Part shown: piece by piece, positions 9,301-17,995 of the stretch
How positions within the stretch are numbered: position 1 is the first letter of the stretch
Layout: every line of letters begins with the position of its first letter
The notes under the pieces: generated by a model
Seen by the model: the letters and a program-made list of their open reading frames with translations, nothing else
The model's database searches: none
Told to the model about the DNA's origin: nothing
NCBI GenBank assembly: GCA_019894765.1
Contig: JAGXNT010000016.1
Location: forward strand, 1-41,935
DNA length: 41,935 nt
Source: Candidatus Heimdallarchaeota archaeon
Lineage (GTDB): Archaea > Asgardarchaeota > Heimdallarchaeia > JABLTI01
Direction: 5' to 3'
Program-made: the position numbers and the translations under genes

Positions 9301-11151
9301 TCATGGAGAATTAAAAGGCAGTAACAATACTGAGAATCCATTATCATAGATACGATGAATAAATGGATTTAATGGAATTAATTGACTTATATCTGGGTAT
9401 TTTTTGATGAAATCAACGTTTTCTCCTGCATACACTGCCCAGCCAATAATGTATCCATCTCTATACATGATTTGACTTGTGAAAATGTAATCAATCTCTG
9501 GATATATTTCCCAGGGAGATGTATTTGTTACGAAATTCGTTCTACTCGTTTCATTCGCTAGAAGTATCGTCGTCAGCCAGCTCGCGTCCCCAATATCGAA
9601 TGTAGCCTCAAGATTACCATATCCTTCTACAATTGCTGCAAGTCTGAAATCAGAATCAACGAGGATATTCTGCCCTTCCACCCAAGATGGGTAGCTCAAG
9701 TTTTCCACAAAAATAATGAAATCAACAGCAGCAAATTCTGCTTGCCAATAAACTTCTTGTTGCCCCCAGTTATTTTCCGGTTTTGGGTAGGAATAACTGG
9801 TGGTTAGAGCCATTGTTCCAATTAATGCGATCAAAGTCACTGCTTTCCACTTCTGGAGTTTTACTTTTCTGAGGATATTAAAAATCGCAATTGATGATAG
9901 TAATACTAAAACTCCAATTATATAGAGAGCTAATCTTCCAAGCAAACTAGACATGATTGGGAACATAGCAGTTACTCCTATCACCGCTAGTAGGCTTAAA
10001 GCCCATCCTCGAATGACTCTACTTTTAGCTTGGGATGCGTTTGGTAAAGAAACTAAGCCAATTGCTGCTAAAGGTGGAGTAACCAAGATTGGTGTACCAA
10101 CAAGAATGCCTGCTAGGATTGTTTGATCCGGACTTGCTGCTCCAAAAAACATTGCGATAATAAATATTGTAATAGAACCTACAATTACAAATACAATTAA
10201 TGTAATGTTGATTTTCCTTCTGTCGAAATTATAAAAGAGTACAGAAAATCCTATAGCAATTAAGATTAACGCCCCAAAAATCATAATGAGTGTAGTACTC
10301 AAAGATATTCCAGTAAAGATAACAGAAGAAGCACTTTGTAAAAATGAGAGAGGAAAACCATTCAATCCAAAAAGCCAATAGAGTAAAACAAAGATGTCAA
10401 TTCCAATAAGAATCCCAAGATTGATTAGAACACTCTTCCAATTAGCTGTTTTAGTTTTAAATCGTCTGTAAAGCACATCATAAGGTAAAACAACATGCCA
10501 AATAGCAAGAACCATTACAGTTGTAAGATGATGAACTAAAGTAATTACAACAGTCATAAGTAATGATAGAATAAGCATTCGAATATCTTTACCTTCTAAG
10601 TAGCGGTAAAGAAAGAACACAACAAATGGAACGATTCCCAGAACAATTACTTCTGGAGCAACATTTTGATTTCGGTAAACAATAAGACCGAAGAAAGACA
10701 TGAAGAACATTGATAATAAGGCGATGGTCTTTGATCCTGTTAATCTTCTAGCTAGAACAAAGAAAATTATTAATTGAACAGAACAAATTATCTGTGGAAA
10801 AACGAAAATTGCCCAAATAAATGGTTCACCATTTGTTCCCAATAAATGCTCTGCCATTATTAGAATAAATGTGAACCCGGGAGGATCTCGAGCAGCATCA
10901 CCTAAGTTAAACCAACCTTCATAAAACACTTCCCGCAAGTGGCGTAAGTAAAACCAACCATCATAAGCGGTTGGCATTCCTTCTCTAAAGAGTCTCCAAG
11001 CTCGAAACAAGAACCCAAAGAGAGTGATAAGAAGGGTCAAAGTAATGATTAAGAAATCGCTTTTAGTATAACCTCGATTTTTTCTTTTATTATCGTCTGT
11101 GAATATCGAGTTTATTCCATTCGAATCTTTTTCAGCATTACTCAAAGCCAC
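9301..11151 (-). CDS. GT-C-type membrane glycosyltransferase / oligosaccharyltransferase-like protein
   Basis: A polytopic protein with roughly 12 membrane helices and a C-terminal soluble region of about 150 residues. After the first helix there is a loop with TAYDGWFYLRHLRE (near residues 61-74) and then ARDPPGF, like the acidic first loop of GT-C and STT3/AglB enzymes. No WWDYG is present, though the C-terminal part has VEGYGNLEATFDIGDASWL. The frame is open from 11208, overlapping the upstream exchanger gene by 32 bases. I chose GTG at 11151 because AAGGAAGG lies about 10 bases before it, 25 bases after the upstream stop. It is probably co-transcribed with the exchanger. Substrate is unknown. 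Confidence 0.6.
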   Translation of the reverse strand: MALSNAEKDSNGINSIFTDDNKRKNRGYTKSDFLIITLTLLITLFGFLFRAWRLFREGMPTAYDGWFYLRHLREVFYEGWFNLGDAARDPPGFTFILIMAEHLLGTNGEPFIWAIFVFPQIICSVQLIIFFVLARRLTGSKTIALLSMFFMSFFGLIVYRNQNVAPEVIVLGIVPFVVFFLYRYLEGKDIRMLILSLLMTVVITLVHHLTTVMVLAIWHVVLPYDVLYRRFKTKTANWKSVLINLGILIGIDIFVLLYWLFGLNGFPLSFLQSASSVIFTGISLSTTLIMIFGALILIAIGFSVLFYNFDRRKINITLIVFVIVGSITIFIIAMFFGAASPDQTILAGILVGTPILVTPPLAAIGLVSLPNASQAKSRVIRGWALSLLAVIGVTAMFPIMSSLLGRLALYIIGVLVLLSSIAIFNILRKVKLQKWKAVTLIALIGTMALTTSYSYPKPENNWGQQEVYWQAEFAAVDFIIFVENLSYPSWVEGQNILVDSDFRLAAIVEGYGNLEATFDIGDASWLTTILLANETSRTNFVTNTSPWEIYPEIDYIFTSQIMYRDGYIIGWAVYAGENVDFIKKYPDISQLIPLNPFIHRIYDNGFSVLLLPFNSP

Positions 11152-11176
11152 TGATATTGACCTTCCTTTCAAAATT

Positions 11177-12697
11177 TTAGAATATCGTAATATCCGTAAA
11201 CTCACCAATCAGCAGTAGGAATGCAAATAGCTGAGCTAGTATTATCATTATTCCTTCAAAAGACGTAAGCCTATGGTCATCCGTCATCGATCTTTTAACA
11301 AACCATATTATACCAGCTATTGCGATTATTTGGAAGAGCATAAAACTATCTATTGGTGCAGTAACAATTGATGCAAATATACCAAATATTAAAAGTGTCA
11401 TTTGTAGTATGCCACCGATAATATTTCCTAAAGCAATATCCGTTTTTCCTTTAGCAGCAGCAACAACTGCTATCCCGTGTTCGGGTACGGCACCAGCGAA
11501 ACCAACAATAATCGCCACTATGCCAATAGGAATGTTTGGTACTTCATGCAAAACTGTTTCCACAGTATGACTAAGTAAATAACCACCAGCTGCAATTCCA
11601 CCAATGCCAAGAATAACTAAAACAACAGCTGACTTCATTGTTATATGGGGATGCTCCCTTGCAGGAGCAGTAAGAAATGGATTGTCTATAGCTTTACTAG
11701 TTCCAGTGTAAGTTTCCTTTGAATCAGGACAGGATGGATCAACAATATTAATTTCTTCAGGCGTATCTAGGATTTTTCGATGAGCATGCTCTGTTATTTC
11801 TACCTGTTCAGCAATTTCCTTAATATCTGGCATTTTCTCATCTAGCTGACTTCTAGTAGGTCTAGTAGCTCTTTCAGTTCCATCATACAATTCAAGTGCT
11901 TTGGCTTCTCTACTTTTTATAATTAAATAAATTAGATAGATGAGATAACTTACAACTAAAGCTATTCCAGCCATTTGTGGTAATTCTCCAGTTAATGTTG
12001 TACCCTCTTCTAGTGGAAACTCACCAGCATTCAATTTAGTTATTATAGAATTAATGAATTCAACAACCCCAACACCGAAAGTTAAAAGGGTAGCTACGAA
12101 ACCCCATCTCAATAAAACGCCTTCAGCCATGATAGTTTCTTTTTTAATCTCAATGTAACCTTTCTTTCTACCACCAACAAGAACTACAATACCAAGAAGA
12201 ATAGCATTAAAACCTGCTGCAGCTAAAGTAGTGTAAAAAGCTGTAACAACTAAATTTTGACCAATTACAGGATCTGTGGAAAAGAATTGCCCTTTAATCA
12301 ACATGATTCCAGCAGCTACTGCTTCTGGTAAATTACTTGCTAAACTTGAAATCACACCGGCCACAAAGGCAGTAAGCCCAATTGTTCGCATAATGTTATC
12401 TAGACCATCTACTGCCCATTCGCTTGGTCTAAAAGCTAACCATAAACCAAGTAGTGCTGCTGTAACTACAAATCCTACTAGTATTCCGGTTTTTTCTGCA
12501 TCATATAAAATAAACATCGTAATGGTCGCTGCAAGAAGAAATAGAACCAAAACAAATTCATACCAAGGCAATTTTATGATAGACCAAAGGCTTCTGTAAT
12601 CTTTAGGTTCTTCGAAAACTATTAAATCCTCTATTTCTGCTTCTGGTTCAAAAGTGTTCCTTGTTTCGATTTCATTTTCTTCCTTATTGTTACTCAT
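11177..12697 (-). CDS. Cation exchanger of the CaCA superfamily (Na+/Ca2+ exchanger-like)
   Basis: This 506-residue membrane protein carries two inverted alpha-repeats typical of the Ca2+:cation antiporter family. The first is around residues 110-150 with SNLPEA (121-126). The second starts near 399 with GAVPEHGIAVVAAAKGKTDIALGN. The acidic P-E pairs are the ion-binding residues in this family. Between the repeats lies a cytoplasmic loop of about 100 residues (IKSREAKALELYDG through AREHPH). It would export Ca2+ or a similar cation using a Na+ or H+ gradient. The gene is followed at once by the GT-C gene on the same strand. Confidence 0.85.
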   Translation of the reverse strand: MSNNKEENEIETRNTFEPEAEIEDLIVFEEPKDYRSLWSIIKLPWYEFVLVLFLLAATITMFILYDAEKTGILVGFVVTAALLGLWLAFRPSEWAVDGLDNIMRTIGLTAFVAGVISSLASNLPEAVAAGIMLIKGQFFSTDPVIGQNLVVTAFYTTLAAAGFNAILLGIVVLVGGRKKGYIEIKKETIMAEGVLLRWGFVATLLTFGVGVVEFINSIITKLNAGEFPLEEGTTLTGELPQMAGIALVVSYLIYLIYLIIKSREAKALELYDGTERATRPTRSQLDEKMPDIKEIAEQVEITEHAHRKILDTPEEINIVDPSCPDSKETYTGTSKAIDNPFLTAPAREHPHITMKSAVVLVILGIGGIAAGGYLLSHTVETVLHEVPNIPIGIVAIIVGFAGAVPEHGIAVVAAAKGKTDIALGNIIGGILQMTLLIFGIFASIVTAPIDSFMLFQIIAIAGIIWFVKRSMTDDHRLTSFEGIMIILAQLFAFLLLIGEFTDITIF

Positions 12698-12862
12698 TAC
12701 TATCTACCTTTCTCTTTCTTAATTATTCAAGATGATTACTAAAATCTTTTTGTTAGTGAGATGAATTCTCCTCATTATTATATTTCTTTTGTTTTTGATA
12801 ACATCTCAAAAAAAAGATGAAATTTTCTTGTATCGAAAGATAATTAGATGGAAAGTGATAGA

Positions 12863-12870
12863 TTTATAAT
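12863..12870 (+). promoter_or_regulatory. TATA box before the AP-superfamily-like gene
   Basis: TTTATAAT is about 27 bases before a likely transcription start near 12892, which is just ahead of the ribosome-binding site AAAAAGGGGA and the TTG start at 12911. Confidence 0.5.
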
Positions 12871-12910
12871 TACTAATGGGTAAAATCCTTTAGAAAAAGG
12901 GGAATTTTCT

Positions 12911-13651
12911 TTGGAAATTGCGGAAGATCTTGGTTTAAAAACCTACAATATCACTGCTAATCAATTAGCTTCTATAATTGTCAAGCTGATAAAAGTCGGT
13001 CGACCATTCTATTTACCAGCAGTTGAAGATCTGGATTTGCCGGAAATTCCTATTGATCAAGTCATACTTGTGATTATTGATAATTTCAGTTTATATGAAG
13101 TTATTACTTACCAACCAGCTTGGATGATTAAGAATCTTGAAAATCTTTTGCTTATAGATACAGAATCTAAAATGAAATCCCTCTCAGGTCCTATGCTTGA
13201 ATCTATATTTTACAGTAAAGATAGTCTTACCTTTAATTTGCTTTCTGCTCTTAATTTTAATGGTAAACAAGTAAAAGCAATTGCTCGGGAAGAGGATGTT
13301 CCTAAAATAACCAAGGAACAATCTTTAGTTCAAACTGAAAAATCAGATGTAAATATCTATGTCCAAGCAATTAAAGCAATTAATCGAAACGATTTGCTTG
13401 TTCTTCATTTCTCTGATTTTGATGAAATGTATGAAAGATATTCCATGAATCCCCCAGAAGACATTGCTTCAAAAATTATGAGACGAACTGATAAATGGCT
13501 TAATCTCTTTTGGCAACAGTCTATTGATGGTACAGTTATGTTAGTTGTTGGAAATGATGGCAAAAAACCCATAGAAATGAATTTACAAGGTCGGGCTGCT
13601 GAATGGAAAAGAGCTAATTTGCCTATTGGATTCATCAAGTTTCCGAAATGA
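12911..13651 (+). CDS. Degenerate alkaline-phosphatase-superfamily-like protein
   Basis: The 246 residues follow the plan of the alkaline phosphatase/phosphopentomutase fold. QVILVIIDNFSLYE matches the first metal-site strand (normally IxxDGxG). DLLVLHFSDFDEMYERYSMNP matches the inter-domain D..D...H strand, and VMLVVGNDGKKPIEM matches the late TSDHG strand. Several metal ligands appear to be replaced (Asn for Gly/Thr, no DHG histidine), so catalysis is uncertain. The TTG start is supported by AAAAGGGGA about 8-10 bases before it. It converges on the UppP gene. Assignment is by fold pattern only. Confidence 0.45.
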   Translation: MEIAEDLGLKTYNITANQLASIIVKLIKVGRPFYLPAVEDLDLPEIPIDQVILVIIDNFSLYEVITYQPAWMIKNLENLLLIDTESKMKSLSGPMLESIFYSKDSLTFNLLSALNFNGKQVKAIAREEDVPKITKEQSLVQTEKSDVNIYVQAIKAINRNDLLVLHFSDFDEMYERYSMNPPEDIASKIMRRTDKWLNLFWQQSIDGTVMLVVGNDGKKPIEMNLQGRAAEWKRANLPIGFIKFPK

Positions 13652-13666
13652 TTTCTTTTCGTATCT

Positions 13667-14608
13667 TCATACTGTTGTTGTCAGTGCTAATATAATTATG
13701 ATTAATGTAATGACCAGTGCCAGTGCACCAATAGTTATGCAGAACCATCCGAAATTCACTTTCTTTGCTAGCCGCAAAAATAGATCAATTGTCACAAATC
13801 CTACAATTGCTGAGATTACCACACCTAAAAGCATTCCATACCATGGGATGCCTACAAATGAAGTCTCACCTTGAATTAAATCAATGATAATAATTAGTAT
13901 ATTCCCACCGATGACTGCAGGAATGCTAAGGAGAAAACTTCCCCGTAGTGATTCTTCTTCATTCACACCTTCAATTAGCATAGTACCAATGGTTGTTCCT
14001 GAACGTGAAATTCCAGGAATTATCGCTAGGCCTTGGGTTAATCCAACAACCAGCATTTCCCAATTTTTCATTTCATAAAGAGTCTTTTTTGCTGTTTTTC
14101 TTTTTGAAACTAGAATGAATATCCCAGTAGCTATTAGAAATACACCAATAACCAAAGTTATAATTTCTCCACCAGCTAATCGCCCATTTGCAAAGTAAAG
14201 GGCTCCTTCCTCTAGAGCATATCTTATAACAACAAGAAGTGGTATGCCTATTAATGCTGTTCCAGCTGTTGCTATTAAAAGGAACTTCCAGAGAATTTTT
14301 CTTTTCTCTGATTCAGCTAATTTTTCTTCTTCAGTTTGTTCCTCTTCTTCATCTAACTGTTCTTCTGAAATCTCATTTTTTTTCTTCTTTCTAAATTTAA
14401 TATTGAATAGTAAAAGAAAATCTTTCCTAAATCGAACCAAAACAGCAAGCATAGTTCCTATATGAAGAAATAAAGCAATAGATAATGCATTGGTCGGGTC
14501 CCCAAACCAGTTTAAGATAAGGAAGATTTGACCTTCACTAGAAACCGGCAACCATTCCAATAATCCTTGAACTATCGCGAGTAAAATAATAAGACCTATT
14601 CCAACCAT
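13667..14608 (-). CDS. uppP: Polyprenyl-diphosphate phosphatase, UppP/BacA family
   Basis: The protein has the two family signatures: QGLLEWLPVSSEGQ (residues 14-27) and PGISRSGTTIG (198-208). It has about 8 predicted membrane helices. UppP dephosphorylates undecaprenyl diphosphate so that the lipid carrier can be reused; in archaea the carrier would be a dolichyl or polyprenyl diphosphate. A charged, acidic cytoplasmic insertion at about residues 72-104 is not usual for bacterial members. Gln replaces the His of the usual PVSSSGH motif. It fits with the glycan-assembly genes upstream in the window. Confidence 0.9.
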   Translation of the reverse strand: MVGIGLIILLAIVQGLLEWLPVSSEGQIFLILNWFGDPTNALSIALFLHIGTMLAVLVRFRKDFLLLFNIKFRKKKKNEISEEQLDEEEEQTEEEKLAESEKRKILWKFLLIATAGTALIGIPLLVVIRYALEEGALYFANGRLAGGEIITLVIGVFLIATGIFILVSKRKTAKKTLYEMKNWEMLVVGLTQGLAIIPGISRSGTTIGTMLIEGVNEEESLRGSFLLSIPAVIGGNILIIIIDLIQGETSFVGIPWYGMLLGVVISAIVGFVTIDLFLRLAKKVNFGWFCITIGALALVITLIIIILALTTTV

Positions 14609-14715
14609 TGCAAATGCCTTCTATTCTAAGAAAAATGCACACTAGAATTCAAAAAAGTTTTCAATTATCTAAACATAATTCATAAAACTCTCATGCTTTT
14701 AAACACTATAGATTC

Positions 14716-14726
14716 AATATATATAG
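14716..14726 (+). promoter_or_regulatory. TATA box before degV
   Basis: AATATATATAG is followed by a strong Shine-Dalgarno AAGGAGA (14747-14753) and the ATG at 14761. Confidence 0.55.
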
Positions 14727-14760
14727 TTGAAAGAAAACCACAATACAAGGAGATAGACAT

Positions 14761-15627
14761 ATGGCAAAAGTAAAAATCGTTGCTGATTCTACATGCGATT
14801 TGCCAGAAGCAATTATAAAGAATCTTGATATTGAAATTATACCTGCAAATGTTATTTTTGGAGAACAAATTTACTCTCATTATGACATAAACAATGATGA
14901 ATTTTATCAGCGATTAAAAAAAGGAGCTATGTCATCAACTGGCGTTCCATCTCCAAAAGTGTTCAAAACAGCATTCGACAATGCCTTCAAAACTTCAGAT
15001 GAATTAATCGTTTTCACACTTTCTAAGAAACTCTCTGCTATGTTTCAAACCGCTACGCTTGTTGTTAAAAATTTCTTTGATGAAAGGGTTACAATTGTTG
15101 ATTCAGAAACTGTTACCTTGGAAATGGGATTAATAACTTATCTTGCAGCAAAGAAAGCAAAAGAAGATGCTTCAAAAGAAGAGCTATTACAATACATAAA
15201 TGAATTTCTTATTCCAAATTCCCAGTTGTTAGGTGTAGTTGATACTCTCAAGTATTTGAAAAAAAGTGGTCGAATTAGCACAATTTCTTGGTTGATAGGC
15301 TCTGTTTTGTCAATAAAACCAATCGTTCGAATTGAGGATGGATTAATAAAATCCCCCGGAAAGGTTCGTGGTAAAGAACATGCTCTGGAAATCTTGGAGT
15401 TAGTGGCTAAAAAAATTGTAACAAATAAAAAATCTAATTCAATCGTGGTTGGACACAGCCATGATCTTAAAAGAGCACTTGAATTTGAGAAGATAATTAA
15501 AGAATTACCAGATGCCCCAACTGACATTCTAATTGGAGAGATCGGTCCAGTTGTTGGAACACATCTTGGTCCAGGTGCAATTGGTTTTGCATGGATCGGT
15601 AATTTTGAGGAAGAATGGATTAAATAA
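14761..15627 (+). CDS. DegV family protein (fatty-acid-binding fold)
   Basis: At 288 residues this has the usual DegV length. The opening KIVADSTCDLPEA is the family signature, followed by SSTGVPSPKVF (the T-x-PSP ligand loop) and LSKKLSAMFQTA in place of the S-LSGTY-sequence loop. The C-terminal half has VDTLKYLKKSGRIS and VGHSHD. DegV/FakB proteins bind a single fatty acid; the archaeal ligand is unknown. The ATG has an excellent ribosome-binding site 7 bases upstream. The gene is divergent from uppP and convergent with the 7-TM gene. Confidence 0.9.
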   Translation: MAKVKIVADSTCDLPEAIIKNLDIEIIPANVIFGEQIYSHYDINNDEFYQRLKKGAMSSTGVPSPKVFKTAFDNAFKTSDELIVFTLSKKLSAMFQTATLVVKNFFDERVTIVDSETVTLEMGLITYLAAKKAKEDASKEELLQYINEFLIPNSQLLGVVDTLKYLKKSGRISTISWLIGSVLSIKPIVRIEDGLIKSPGKVRGKEHALEILELVAKKIVTNKKSNSIVVGHSHDLKRALEFEKIIKELPDAPTDILIGEIGPVVGTHLGPGAIGFAWIGNFEEEWIK

Positions 15628-15629
15628 GG

Positions 15630-16403
15630 CTAACTTGGAGCACAATTAGCTAAATTCTCATCTACTCTCTTAGATTTAACAAAGAAACCTAAGAGCATGA
15701 AGAACATTCCAATTCCAATTAAAATGAATTCAATACTATTAAACAATTGAGCGTTTTCACCCAATAGTCCAGCAAGAGCATTGGATAAAATATTGGGTAT
15801 CAATGAACTTATACTGAGACTAAATCCAGTTAAGAAATACTTCAAACTTAGTTTAATGTTTTCATCTTGTGTTTGTTTGAGGGCTCGCGAGAAATAATTG
15901 AAGATTACTATTATCATTGCTATACAAATTGGATAAAATATCCCCATGAAGAAATAGGAAGTTTGAGTATCTGCAGATTCGCCACCACCAGACTTCATAG
16001 AATACCAAAGATTAGATTCAGTATTAGTTAATCCAAATAATAATCCTCCAATTGTTAAAACAGCAATGATAGATGGAATAAGAATTTCCCACCTAAAAGC
16101 AAAATGTGTTCCAAAATTGAACGCTATGGAACTAAGCATTAGTAAGGTTAATCCAATAACTAAAGACAAAGCATAGATTTTTGTTAGTACTAACATTGCA
16201 GTTGGCTCACTTTGGACATAAACAAAAGCTCCTAGTGGTAAAACAACGTAACCAACAGCTAGGAAGAAGAAACTACTTGCAAATAACCAGTTAATCTTCT
16301 CGGTTGGACATCTCTTCAAAACAATTGCTGTAATGATTACTAGCATAATGAAACTAGCAGCTCCAACAACTAAACAGAGATAATTAATCCAACTAAGTAC
16401 CAT
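15630..16403 (-). CDS. Seven-transmembrane protein of unknown function
   Basis: The 257 residues make seven hydrophobic helices with short loops and end in a short charged tail (KSKRVDENLANCAPS). The layout resembles the 7-TM sensor regions found at the N-terminus of some histidine kinases, but no kinase or other output domain follows. There is no Lys in the last helix at a rhodopsin-like retinal position. It may be a stand-alone sensor or a small transporter-like protein; I do not recognise the family. It ends 2 bases past the stop of degV on the other strand. Confidence 0.6.
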   Translation of the reverse strand: MVLSWINYLCLVVGAASFIMLVIITAIVLKRCPTEKINWLFASSFFFLAVGYVVLPLGAFVYVQSEPTAMLVLTKIYALSLVIGLTLLMLSSIAFNFGTHFAFRWEILIPSIIAVLTIGGLLFGLTNTESNLWYSMKSGGGESADTQTSYFFMGIFYPICIAMIIVIFNYFSRALKQTQDENIKLSLKYFLTGFSLSISSLIPNILSNALAGLLGENAQLFNSIEFILIGIGMFFMLLGFFVKSKRVDENLANCAPS

Positions 16404-16490
16404 TCGAATCCCAGATTTGTAGCTCTCGGGAAAAAATTAGTTTGGTTGTATTTAAAAATTCTTTCGAGGGGGTAAGCTTTTGATTAAAGC

Positions 16491-16883
16491 TTATTCTGTC
16501 TCTAGTTCAATTTCAATGTTATTAACATATATATCTCTCCCACCACTAATTTTTGTTTTATTGGATTTGCATTTTGGGCACTCAAAAATATTCTTTAAAT
16601 CAACAACAAGATGATCTACCTCTTTATCTTGAGTTTCCACAGATCCATTAAATCCACATTTTTGACAATCAATTTGACCTTTCTGTGTCTCAATAATTAG
16701 CTCTGCTTTTTCAGCTAAAGTACCTTCACTTGCAATTTCAAAGGAAAACTTGAGTTGATCGTGATTCAACATTGAGAATTCACCAACAACTAAATCCACT
16801 CTTTTAATTCTAGTAGCATTATTTTTCTTTGCTACATCAATGATTGTTTCTACAACACCTACTGCAGTTGAGAATTCATGCAA
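16491..16883 (-). CDS. hypA: Hydrogenase nickel-incorporation protein HypA
   Basis: The start gives MHE, the conserved nickel-binding N-terminus (His2), and the zinc site has four cysteines in two CxxC pairs (C73, C76, C102, C105). Length (130) fits the family. The start codon is TTG: it is confirmed by the MHE motif and by GAGGT 7 bases before it. HypA delivers nickel to NiFe hydrogenase with HypB. No hydrogenase or other hyp genes lie in this window, so this copy stands alone. Confidence 0.93.
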   Translation of the reverse strand: MHEFSTAVGVVETIIDVAKKNNATRIKRVDLVVGEFSMLNHDQLKFSFEIASEGTLAEKAELIIETQKGQIDCQKCGFNGSVETQDKEVDHLVVDLKNIFECPKCKSNKTKISGGRDIYVNNIEIELETE

Positions 16884-17023
16884 GGATAGTACCTCTTATT
16901 TTTACTTAACAACTAATACAACTACCAGATATTGATAAATTTGTGTATTAAACTTCTGAGATAAAGAAATCTATTCTCATTAAAAACTATAGTAAGAATA
17001 ATTCAATAGAAAAGAAAAGCAAT

Positions 17024-17032
17024 AATATAAAA
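17024..17032 (+). promoter_or_regulatory. TATA box before SRP19 gene
   Basis: AATATAAAA lies about 68 bases before the TTG start of SRP19, giving a predicted leader of some 40 bases. Confidence 0.45.
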
Positions 17033-17091
17033 GGGAGAAAATAACCTTTAAATTACCATCCTTCTCAAAAGAACATAACGAGGAAGAAAAA

Positions 17092-17496
17092 TTGTCTAAA
17101 ACAAGTAAAGCTAAGAAAGGGAAAACAGCAGCTGATAAAAGAAACCTCAGAGTAGTTTATCCTGAGTATTTCGATAAGAACCTAACTTGGCGAATGGGTC
17201 GAAGAGTACCTGAAGAACTAGCATTCGATACTCCGGAACTAAAAAGAGTAGCTTTAGCAGCTCAAAAAGCAGGCTACGAGGTATTTCTAGACTCAAAGAA
17301 GCATTATTCCAAAACATGGTATGAGCAAAAAGGAAGAGTCCTAATTACAAAAGATGGTTCTAAAGAAGAACAACTACGAGAAATTGCTCGCAACCTTTCA
17401 AAAGTCAATATGCCAAAAGCAACTGTTGAAAAGAAGAAACCTGACACCAAGAAGAAAGTCAAGAAAGGTAGTGTTTACAGACAAAAGTCTCGTTAA
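17092..17496 (+). CDS. srp19: Signal recognition particle protein SRP19
   Basis: The sequence RVVYPEYFDKNLTWRMGRRVPEELA and the later KHYSKTWYEQKGRVLI match the SRP19 signature (YP-YFD, GRR-P, and W-GR-). SRP19 binds 7S RNA and helps SRP54 assemble. The 134-residue protein has Lys-rich ends for RNA binding: a short N-terminal arm and a C-terminal tail from about residue 107. The start is TTG with GAGGAAG about 6 bases before it. The Gar1-like gene follows after 24 bases, probably in one transcript. Confidence 0.92.
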   Translation: MSKTSKAKKGKTAADKRNLRVVYPEYFDKNLTWRMGRRVPEELAFDTPELKRVALAAQKAGYEVFLDSKKHYSKTWYEQKGRVLITKDGSKEEQLREIARNLSKVNMPKATVEKKKPDTKKKVKKGSVYRQKSR

Positions 17497-17520
17497 TTAT
17501 TTTAATTCTTGTGAAAATAT

Positions 17521-17844
17521 GTGTTGGAAGTGTTTACTCTGAAAAAACTTGGAAAAGTAACAACTGTAAGCAAGAAAGGGAATATCCTCGTAAGATCAAA
17601 TACCGTACAAAGAATTGGCATACAAGTTGTTAACCAAGAAATAAAGAGATTGGGAAAAATAGTGGATATTATTGGTCCAGCAGCAGCTCCATATATTGTA
17701 ATTAACACAAGGGATGCTCAAGCACAAGCAAAGAAGGGAGATATGGCCTATTTATTAGATAGACCACCGCAAAAGAAGAAAAGTGGTCAAAAGTACGGAT
17801 CTGGTAAACCGCGAAAACCCGGAAAACCACCAGCAAAGAAATAA
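17521..17844 (+). CDS. gar1: Gar1-like H/ACA ribonucleoprotein component
   Basis: The core LGKVTTVSKKGNILVRSN...QRIGIQVVNQEIKRLGKIVDIIGPAAAPYIVI is the Gar1 beta-barrel signature (G-V and GKV-DI-GP-). Gar1 works with Cbf5, Nop10 and L7Ae in the archaeal H/ACA complex that makes pseudouridine in rRNA. The C-terminal 30 residues are rich in Lys, Gly and Pro. I used GTG at 17521 as start; GTG at 17530 is possible and no clear ribosome-binding site decides. It follows srp19. Confidence 0.9.
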   Translation: MLEVFTLKKLGKVTTVSKKGNILVRSNTVQRIGIQVVNQEIKRLGKIVDIIGPAAAPYIVINTRDAQAQAKKGDMAYLLDRPPQKKKSGQKYGSGKPRKPGKPPAKK

Positions 17845-17879
17845 AATCTCTCGAAAATTACTTCTAGAAACCCTCTCGA

Positions 17880-17894
17880 GTCACAATTTGTGAC
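17880..17894. repeat. Perfect 7-bp inverted repeat, operator or terminator candidate
   Basis: GTCACAATTTGTGAC is two 7-base arms around one central base. It lies 45 bases upstream of the TATA box of the microprotein unit and 36 bases after the Gar1 stop. It could be a binding site for a dimeric regulator or part of the Gar1 3' end. No long T-run follows it. Confidence 0.5.
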
Positions 17895-17938
17895 CTCTTA
17901 ATGAGTCTTATTTTTGAGTCTCTAAAAAGTGAATTCGT

Positions 17939-17950
17939 CTTATATATACC
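17939..17950 (+). promoter_or_regulatory. TATA box of microprotein unit
   Basis: CTTATATATACC is a strong archaeal TATA box. The predicted transcription start near 17968 leaves room for GGAG (17982-17985) and ATG at 17996. Confidence 0.6.
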
Positions 17951-17995
17951 CTAGTGGATAGTATAGTCAAGAACAAAACTCGGAGAAGAAAAAAA

